Below, piece after piece: positions 1-10,400 of a stretch of 64,000 nucleotides of DNA. Below the pieces are notes generated by a model. It was given only the letters and a program-made list of their open reading frames with translations, had not been told where the DNA came from and did no database searches. Position 1 is the first letter of the stretch; each line of letters begins with the position of its first letter. A program made the translations under genes and the position numbers. The stretch comes from Maea johnstoni. Lineage: Eukaryota > Annelida > Polychaeta > Spionida > Magelonidae. The stretch is taken from contig OZ012688.1 in the NCBI GenBank assembly GCA_963942565.1, forward strand, positions 25,447,506 to 25,511,505, written 5' to 3'.

Positions 1-218
1 TGAATAATGACAGGTGGCGATGATATTCTCTACCTGATAACACTCAGGAACCGGGAGATACACCAAGTTATAGGATTATACTGCGTTAAGGTGTGTTTTG
101 GGACAGGGCTTTTAACTGGCTTGCGATGGTACCCATCACCTTAAAGCATGTTGTATTATGCTGATTGCCACAAATCATGGTGACTTGAAATTCATTTTTT
201 TTTAAAGTCCAAACTCAC

Positions 219-382
219 TGCAACTGAATTCTTCATGTCGGCCATTGCACTTGCGAACTCATTGAAGTGGAGTTCTGGGGCATACGGCATTGGATGGACG
301 AGGTCCCCCGAGCTCTGGCCCGCCCGGACAGCAGCCAACTCCCAGTCCTCGTTGTTAGTAACCACGCCACCATGGAAACGAC
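219..382 (-). CDS. NPEPL1: NPEPL1 coding exon 9 (residues 377-431)
   Basis: 164 bases, acceptor TATTTTAG, donor GCA|GTGAGTTT. After completing a split Gly it encodes [38 protein letters not shown] and MADMKNSVA, matching KYHAAVLTNSAEWEAA and the [13 protein letters not shown] region of NPEPL1. Translation must continue in one or more exons beyond base 1. Confidence 0.95.
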
Positions 383-1346
383 CTAAAATAACACCGCAAA
401 CATGTGTAGAAACTTCTAATATGCAAATTTCTCATTCATTTGATGCAAAACACAGACTCTGAGTTGCCATATTCAAAGACAACTATTGAAACAAATAAAT
501 TTCATCACATTATTCCTTACAAATGAATACGAGATTTTTGTAAAGTTAAAGTTGAAAATTTAACCCATTCAAGCCTATGAATCCTGCTGAAAAGATTTAT
601 CTGGATCTATGATACTTTTGAAAGTAATTTGGGAATAGAGCATTACTTTGGTTGTTGTGTGTTGGTTGGGTTCTTTTCCCCAAATATGCTTTACTTAGTG
701 AGATATCACCATTTAAACTTTTTTTTGGGGGGGGAGGGGGGGTGATACAGGCAAAAATAGTTTAAAGGAATCTAGTGCAATTCATCTAAGATCAGGACAA
801 GGATGCAAAATTTTTTGAAAAACCATCTAAACCCTGTCATGTTGGTATTCATTGGAAAGCTCTCACTGAGTTTCTCCAATAAGTACCCATTTGTGAGTGT
901 TCCAGTCATTTTTCAGGTTTATTGCATCATTTTGTGTTGGCCAAATTAGCCACCAGCAGCATAAGGGTTAATTTGACTTAGGTCCTTGGAATAAATCCCC
1001 CACTCACTCAAAATCAAATGGAGCAGCCCATCAACTAATTCAGATCTTCAGATAAAGATCTGTCTCGATATCAATTGCCTTTTGGGGGCACGTTTGGCAG
1101 CAGGAATACATTAATCAAGCACAAAGGTACAAAGTATCAATTTGTTCTGATAACCATCATGAAGGTCATTCACTGTTTCCTGTCAGGCCAGCTAGGTTGA
1201 AGCTCTCACCTGTGGCGATGCCCTGGGCGCCTGTTAAGGTGGCCATGTCCAGGATAATATCTGCCTTCAGGTCCTTGCTGGCATAGGCTACCTGAAAAAC
1301 ACAAGCACCATAGTTCACCATAGATCATATCTCACCTGTGTAACTG

Positions 1347-1438
<92 letters not shown>

Positions 1439-4400
1439 CACACACAGACATAGACACAGACAAACAAACACAGATAAACACATACTAAGACTTTTTGGAC
1501 CATTAATGACATAGGCCACCTAACAAACACAAGCACCACAAGATACCTAGTTTATAGAGATAGAGGTACCATTACAAGTTGTTGGGAATAATAATAATCT
1601 TGCGTGCTTTCAGAGTGTTTTTGTGTCTTGGGACAAGACGAGAATTGCCGTGTCACAAGTCACAAAATCTTTCTTGACTGCAAGATTATTCATAGAAGTA
1701 TCTAAGAACCAGACACCATGTTAGAGTGGAAGTCAATTTCAAACCAATAAGCTAATTGGTAAAACAGAACTTATATAATACATTACTTTCCTCATTTGAT
1801 ATTGATNNNNNNNNNNNNNNNNNNNNNNNNNNNNNNNNNNNNNNNNNNNNNNNNNNNNNNNNNNNNNNNNNNNNNNNNNNNNNNNNNNNNNNNNNNNNNN
1901 NNNNNNNNNNNNNNNNNNNNNNNNNNNNNNNNNNNNNNNNNNNNNNNNNNNNNNNNNNNNNNNNNNNNNNNNNNNNNNNNNNNNNNNNNNNNNNNNNNNN
2001 NNNNNNTCTCTCTCTCTCCCTCCCTCCCTCCCTCCCTCCCTCCCTCCCTCCCTCCCTCCCTCCCTCCCTCCCTCCCTCCCTCCCTCCCTCCCTCCCTCCC
2101 TCCCTCCCTCCCTCCCTCCCTCCCTCCCTCTCTCTCTCTCTCTCACAGACATAGACACAGACAAACAAACACAGATAAACACATACTAAGACTTTTTGGA
2201 CCATTAATGACATAGGCCACCTAACAAACACAAGCACCACAAGATACCTAGTTTATAGAGATAGAGGTACCATTACAAGTTGTTGGGAATAATAATAATC
2301 TTGCGTGCTTTCAGAGTGTTTTGTGTCTTGGGACAAGACGAGAATTGCCGTGTCAACAAGTCACAAAATCATTCTTGACTGCAAGATTATTCATAGAAGT
2401 ATCTAAGAACCAGACACCGTGTTAGAGTGGAAATCAATTTCAAACCAATAAGCTAATTGGTAAAACAGAACTTATATAATACATTACTTTCCTCATTTGA
2501 TATTGATATTTGTATTGTACCAAGTACCAATACTACACCTTTCTTGCTGACCTCAATCATATTAGATTTTCATAAAGAAGCAATTTCTATGTAAGCTCCT
2601 ACTTAGACCATCACACCACTGACCATGCCATCTCTCGCTCCCTCAGGCCATGCATTCAACCAACATAAACAACACATTTGTAGCTACGTTTAGAGTGCAT
2701 GTGCCTCGGAGGGACAGCAGAACAATGGAGGGGACACCTGTTCTTCATAACCCATTCAAGCTTGGGGGTTGCCTTGACTTATGTAGTCTGGACCTTATAA
2801 TGCTACTCTTGACAATAACTTAGAAATTGAGCAGGAATTAGAAAAATATTTGAAGGGGGGGGGGGGGGGGGTTGTTCTGAATTTTCTGATTTATTTGTCT
2901 CCTTCAAATATTTTCTGGAAATTGTTTTTTTGTTTGGGAGATATCACTGAAGAGAGTCAGGCAGTCTTGGATGCTGCAGGCATGAATGGGATAATGAGGT
3001 AATTAAGATCATTTGATAAAGTATATTCTTCCTTTTATCCATTGAACCTTGAGGTATGACAATGTCTGCCTGATATCTAAATTATGCTTGAAATTCATGA
3101 AGCAGCTCTTCCTCACAAGTTTCCTGTAAGTAGTAATTATGCCCGAAATTGTGATTTAAGGATCCTATCTAATTGAGATTATAGGCCCACACCTTCTAGT
3201 TGCCCTGAGATCTTTCTCTCAAGGCATGGATCAATGATCATTTCTCAAACTAAAAAAAAAATCTTACTGTGGGCCATCTGGTGAGCAATTTAAGAACTAA
3301 ATCAGGGAGACTCAGTTCAGATTCAACATAGTTTTCATGACAAATATATATTCTTGGCCAAGAAGTAGGCTACTCATCTCCCAGCACTAGTCTGCCCTCG
3401 GCGTCAGTGTTGTTGATTTCTACAGTCTTACCAGAGTACATGGACAGGCCATGCCCGCTACAACCCCCCCCCCCCCCCCCCCTACTTAAACCCCCTTTTT
3501 ACTCACCCCATCTCCCAGCACTAGTCTGCCATCGGCGTCAGTGTTGTTGATTTCTACAGTCTTGCCAGAGTACATGGACAGGCCTTGCCTGCCCCAACCC
3601 CCCCCCCCCCCCCGCCCTCTACTTAAACCCCCTTTTTACTCACCCCATCTCCCAGCACTAGTCTGCCCTCGACGTCAGGTTGTTGATTTCTACAGTCTTA
3701 CCAGAGTACATGGACTGGCCTTGCCCACCCCCCCCCCCCCCCCCTACTTAAACCCCCTTTTTACTCACCCCATCTCCCAGCACTAGTCTGCCCTCGGCAT
3801 CAGTGTTGTTGATTTCTACAGTCTTGCCAGAATACATGGACTGGCCTTGCCCCCCCTACTTAAACCCCCTTTTTACTCACCCCATCTCCCAGCACTAGTC
3901 TGCCCTCGACGTCAGTGTTGTTGATTTCTACAGTCTTACCAGAGTACATGGACAGGCCTTGCCCCCCTACTTAAACCCCCTTTTTTACTCACCCCATCTC
4001 CCAGCACTAGTCTGCCCTCGGCGTCAGTGTTGTTGATTTCTACAGTCTTGCCAGAGTACATGGACAGGCCTTGCCCTTACTTAAACCCCCTTTTTTACTC
4101 ACCCCATCTCCCAGCACTAGTCTGCCCTCAGCATCAGTGTTGTTGATTTCTACAGTCTTGCCAGAGTACATGGACAGGCCTTGCCCCCCTACTTAAACCC
4201 CCTTTTTACTCACCCCATCTCCCAGCACTAGTCTGCCCTCAGCATCAGTGTTGTTGATCTCTACAGTCTTGCCAGAGTACATGGACAGGCCTTGCCCCCC
4301 TACTTAAACCCCCTTTTTACTCACCCCATCTCCCAGCACTAGTCTGCCCTCAGCATCAGTGTTGTTGATCTCTACAGTCTTGCCAGAGTACATGGACTGG

Positions 4401-7400
4401 CCTTGCCTGCCCCAACCCCCCCCACCCCCCCCCCCCCGCCTCTACTTAAACCCCCTTTTTACTCACCCCATCTCCCAGCACTAGTCTGCCCTGGGCGTCA
4501 GTGTTGTTGATTTCTACAGTCTTGCCAGAGTACATGGACAGGCCTTGCACCCCCCCCCCCCCCCCTACTTAAACCCCCTTTTTACTCACCCCATCTCCCA
4601 GCACTAGTCTGCCCTCGGCGTCAGTGTTGTTGATTTCTACAGTCTTGCCAGAATACATGGACTGGCCTTGCACCCCCCCCCCCCCCTACTTAAACCCCCT
4701 TTTTACTCACCCCATCTCCCAGCACTAGTCTGCCCTCGACGTCAGTGTTGTTGATTTCTACAGTCTTGCCAGAGTACATGGACAGGCCATGCCCGCCCCC
4801 CCCCCCCCCCTACTTAAACCCCCTTTTTACTCACCCCATCTCCCAGCACTAGTCTGCCCTCGGCATCAGTGTTGTTGATCTCTACAGTCTTGCCAGAGTA
4901 CATGGACTGGCCTTGCCCCCCTACCTTAACCCCCTTTTTACTCACCCCATCTCCCAGCACTAGTCTGCCCTCGGCATCAGTGTTGTTGATTTCTACAGTC
5001 TTGCCAGAGTACATGGACTGGCCTTGCCTGCCCCAACCCCCCCCCCCCCCCCCCCCCCGCCTCTACTTAAACCCCCTTTTTACTCACCCCATCTCCCAGC
5101 ACTAGTCTGCCCCCGGCGTCAGTGTTGTTGATCTCTACAGTCTTGCCAGAGTACATGGACCGGCCTTGCCCCCGCCCCCCCCCCCCCCCCCTACTTAAAC
5201 CCCCTTTTTACTCACCCCATCTCCCAGCACTAGTCTGCCCTCAGCGTCAGTGTTGTTGATTTCTACAGTCTTACCAGAGTACATGGACTGGCCTTGCCCC
5301 CCTACTTAAACCCCCTTTTTACTCACCCCATCTCCCAGCACTAGTCTGCCCTCGGCATCAGTGTTGTTGATTTCTACAGTCTTGCCAGAGTACATGGACA
5401 GGATGTCGTCAGGTTTCACTGCAGTTGGTCCCACAGCATTTTCAGCCAAACACAACACTGCATGCAGATTCTCAGAAAACCCCTGAAAAAGAGAAGATGA
5501 GATGAGTTTTCTCTCAAGCTGAAGAGCTGCTTATCCTGATAATGCCTGAGGCATCCAAAAACGCCATGACTATTTTGGTAATAACTTCATGGACAGAAAT
5601 TTTTTCGGAAAAAAACAATTAAGAAATGATTATCAGAACAAAAAACCAACAACTCTTCTTTCAAAAGATTTTTTGAATTAATGCTTAATTCCAAGATTAT
5701 TTTGGAAGTGCCATAGGGCAGGAGGACATTGGTACAAATATAGCCAGGCATGGTAAAAATATCAAGTAAGATAGTCTCAGTTGCTACTTACAAATATAAT
5801 TTCAGACTACCAGGCTCAAGTTGACATTTTCATCAACATGTCTGCTAGTTGATACACATATGAATCTTTTAGTTTTGACTTCTGAAATTCATGGCATTGT
5901 TTTGCCCATATATGGATATGCTAATACAATTGTACTTACAGATTTGACAGCAGCATAGAAAGCCCCTAGTATCCCTGCAGCTCCTCCACAGTCTCTCTTC
6001 ATCCCTGGCATGCTGGTCTGAAATACACACACATACAATACATCACAGGCTGAGCCAGCAGGGCACCTGGGTGTCATTTGGACACTCGAACACTCAAAAA
6101 CCACCCTTCAGGACACCCAAATATTTATGTGAGGAACTTTTTGAAATGTCAATTTCAAGCATATACTAGTACTTGATTTTTTTTCACCTCAATGTAATAC
6201 CAATGGCACTGTATAAGGGTATTATATCTAAATAACTAAATACATCTAAATGGTTGTAATATGAGTATATCACTATTTCCCTTGAAAAAATTGGTTGCCC
6301 CAAAATTTTACAATTGCCAATTTTGGGCACCCAGTTTCTAAATACTGGTTAAGACCCTGCAATACATACTGTATACCGTGTTAATTTTGCGCATACAAAG
6401 TAATATGCTCAGCAGGCAGTTGTCTTTGATGGGCAGTTTAATTTTAATGGACTTGTGTTGAATGTCAAGCCATCATGTCAGCATGCTATACAATACTAGC
6501 ATCAGGATTAGATGTCCAAATAACAGACTCCAGGGTTGTGCAAAGTATGCATTTATCAAATAACCACAATATCAACACTTTATACAGTAGTTACTGATCC
6601 ATGCCTATAGCAGTCAGAGAAACCTGACTATCAATAAAGAAATGGGATATATTTACTAACCAGTGGTGTACTTGGGAAATAGTTGAAGTTACATGTAGTC
6701 TTTCAATCAGAAATCAACCTGTATTTCATCTTCAAATCCTAAGACAACAGATTATCAAAGTTACATGGCATACAGATGACACTCATCAATGAGAACTCTA
6801 GGCATGAATGGGTCAACCCATACCATGGAATGGAAGGGATTTTTACATCATTAATTCATTCAATCCTGCCAGTAGTTTAGAAAAGAAACGTCGAGTACCA
6901 AGGGAAAGCCACCATCTTAATCCAAGTCACTGGCAATTTCCTCACACGCCTTAACATAGATTCAGACCCTGGACCCTGTGCAGTGGTGAGACACAAGGAG
7001 CAGGCTGTGCACTACTCATTAGACCACTGAGCCATGAAGATAAGCTCCGTAACTTAAATACTCACTCAGGAATAGAAGAAAACGGTTATATAACAACTTT
7101 ATCACATGCCTAGGCTGGGATTCGCACCAGGGCATTGGCAAATCCTCAGACCACTCGGCCATCAGGATAGGCCCCTCAAAATGAATGAAATTTAATTTTA
7201 TTGGATGTTACTAGGATCTGTGGCAATTTGAGGGTGAAAACAACTGGAGGATATGCGTTTTATTGACAGATTTACGGCACAATCTTTTTGATGAGCAAAA
7301 GAAAATACATATCCTGTTATCTTACTTTTGGTTTGATTAATCAGGATTTGTCCTCAACCTACCAGGTACTAAAATTTCCATTTAATCTGCCTAACAACTA

Positions 7401-10400
7401 AATGCAAACACATACAGTAACGTTCTATTTACCTTTCCCTTAATGCAGAGACCACCAGTGTCATAGACGATTCCTTTTCCTACCCACGCGATGGTTTTAG
7501 TGGCGCCCTCTTGCATATGACTCAGGACGGCGAGCGCTGGAGCATTCACGGCTGCCTTGCCTACCCCATATATACCTAAAACACCAAAATAACAATCCCT
7601 TTTAAGGATACAATGCATAATAGAGGGCATAGTTAATACTGTATACAGCTTTAATTCGGAGTACTAAAGATTTTGCTTTACAGCCCTGCTGGAAGGTATT
7701 TGTGCTACTAACGATGTCATTTTTGCGCTTCCATGGGGATCGCGAAAATTGAATACCTGTAAAAAATACCAGTTATACAGTAAGTATAGATCAGAATATC
7801 TTCATTTGAAAAATCTGGAACAAAACTTGTTCACTAGCCCCAAAGGAGCATTCAGTAATAGTAAATATAGAAAGCAGTGAATTATTCAACTAAAACTGAA
7901 TATTCTATCTGAAGGTCCTTTATATTAAGTTCTAGATGAAATGCCATGGTAAATGACTTATTCTGCACCCAAACCTTTTCACATGCCCCACGAGAGCATT
8001 CGCTAATAGTAAATATAGAAAGCACTGAAATATTCAACTAAAACTTAATATTCTACTCCACATAGGTCCATTCTATAACATACTGGATGAAATGCCATGT
8101 TAAATGGCTTACTGTATACCGTGTTAATTTTGCACATACAAACAATGAGCTCGGCAGGCAGCTGCCTTTAATGTGCAGTTTGGTTATTGTGCACTGATGC
8201 TGAATAACAAGCTATCATGTACAATAATAGCATAGGGATTGGATGTCCAAAAAATGGTGCGCAGTTAAATAAATGCGGACTCCAGACGTGTGCGAAGTAA
8301 GCACTAATTAAACTGCCGTAATATCAACACTCGATACAGTATTCTTATAGATTGCAAGGTTAGATGGAGAAGAGAGCAGCTTACCTCCAAAGCCTTGTTT
8401 ATCTAGCTCCTCCCCTTGGATGATCACAGGTGAGATACCTAGTGCCTTACCCACTTCTCTCACCTCCTAAAAGAAAACAGAACAGAATTTTTGTCAGGAT
8501 CAGCGTTTCTGTCATTTAACCCATCAGTATCTAAGCCAGACGCCTGCTCTGATATATATATATATATAGATATCCTAAGTAACAATCCCTCTTCAAAATA
8601 TTTTTTCAAATTTTACTAGATTTGGTGTAGTACACTCAAAATTGTCAGAGCATATGTGCCCTCCTGACACAGATGAATGGGGACTAAAGCATGCATAGTC
8701 TGTAGATAAAGTTGAAGGAAACTGGAATTTGAAAAAGACTTGTTGGTTGTATCCTCATTATCCTGAATAACACTTCTACTCTACTTAGAACTTCAAATAT
8801 TTTCCCAACTATGTTTTTTATCAGAAAAAGACTTCACAAAACTTGTCAGGCAATAGAGGTATTAGTATTACACAATTCTAGAATGAAGTGCCAAAATGGC
8901 AACAATGAGGCAAATGCAAATATATCTTTCTGTAGGAACTGAGTGGACAGGTTGATAACCAGCTAATGCCTGAAGACTTCCTTGGTATTATCTAGATCCA
9001 TGATACTTCAGAAAATAAAATCACAAACTATTTGAAGAGGAGTTGCTTGTTGCTTTCTGATCAATTTTTTTTTTTAAATCTTCCAAAAATATGCTCTGGT
9101 CAATGAGCTACCACCAGATCTGTCGAAAAATATCTTTTAAAACTTTTTATTCAACATAATTGATATTTTGTTTTCACTTTTAATTATTTTGATACGATGC
9201 ATTGCCATAAACATGAAAATACTGTCCATGGCATGAGGGTAAATCATGATGTATTGATTGTGATTCCACAACAATATCATATGGGTCCTGACTCAATTCT
9301 TTACTTCCTATTGCAATGCAACACAATGGCCACACAATGTAGAGAAATGCTTCTAAAAAACATATGACCGGCAACGCTGGCAAGATCCAGTGCTCATTTT
9401 CTTTGATGTCTGTATTTTCATTTTTGATGCATCTATATGTGTATTGACAAGTGAAAGTAGGCAGTATTTCTTTAGGAAAACTATCAATATAGGCCTAAAA
9501 AAAAGTTATTTGTTTCCTGTAACCCTAGCCTAACAAGTTTTTATTCAAAAAAATCCCTACCCTAAAGTTTTTTCAGCCCTCCCGACTCCCAATCATTAAA
9601 ATACATGCATAAAACTCACATTTTTGAACAAAATAAATCTAAAAAAATCAAAATCTGACCTAAACTACCCTATTTTTTTTCGGACCGTTACAGGAAACAA
9701 ACATTTTTTTTTCCTAGGCCATATTGATACAGGATTATCGACGACACCGCTACAGGACTTCACAATTACCTCCAGAAAAATATCTGTGTGCATGTCTGCA
9801 CAGGGTGCATCTACTATTTTGGCGGCTGTGCGTATGCCATGGGCGGCGTTAGACAGAGTCTCCAGATCCTCCTTGGACAATGGCTGGTCGCTCTCGCCTC
9901 CCACCAAGAGGAATTCCACCGTAACTGTGCGCTTGGAGTTGGAGGCTCCCGTCTTACGGCTGTAGATAGGGAAGACCCGGGCAATAGCGCAGGCCAATGG
10001 AAATACATCTATCCTCTCACATACAACCTGTAGAAATAAATAAGAGGAACATGAAATCGCAAGTTGGAAATACCCTGGCAAAGTCGCAATATATATGCTA
10101 TGGGATACAACCCACAGAAAGAGGAAGAAAATTGCAAAAGAGTAGTGATGGGTAGCACTTGCCAATTGCAAACATCCCACATGTATATACAATTGAAATA
10201 GGAACAGAATCATGATGTAGTAGATCAGGAAAACCCCAGTGTAAACAGTAAAGACCCATCAAACCTCTCAATCTACAGAAAAAGAAACAGCATGGTGGTG
10301 TAGTACACATGACAAAATAAGCCACTAATATCTGTAAAATTAATCAAAATGTCAGGGATATTGCGAGGAACATTATAAATTACCACATTTTCATGAGATA

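Noticed and set aside
1325-2240. Arg-Glu, Gly-Arg-Glu and Pro-Ser repeat proteins.
   Set aside because: They are translations of CT and CCCT microsatellites, partly through Ns.
4814-5014. A separate short gene with two NTDAEGRL motifs.
   Set aside because: It is part of the exon-edge array in NPEPL1 intron 7, lacks an acceptor or promoter, and the frame is open only because one unit has a changed TTAA site.
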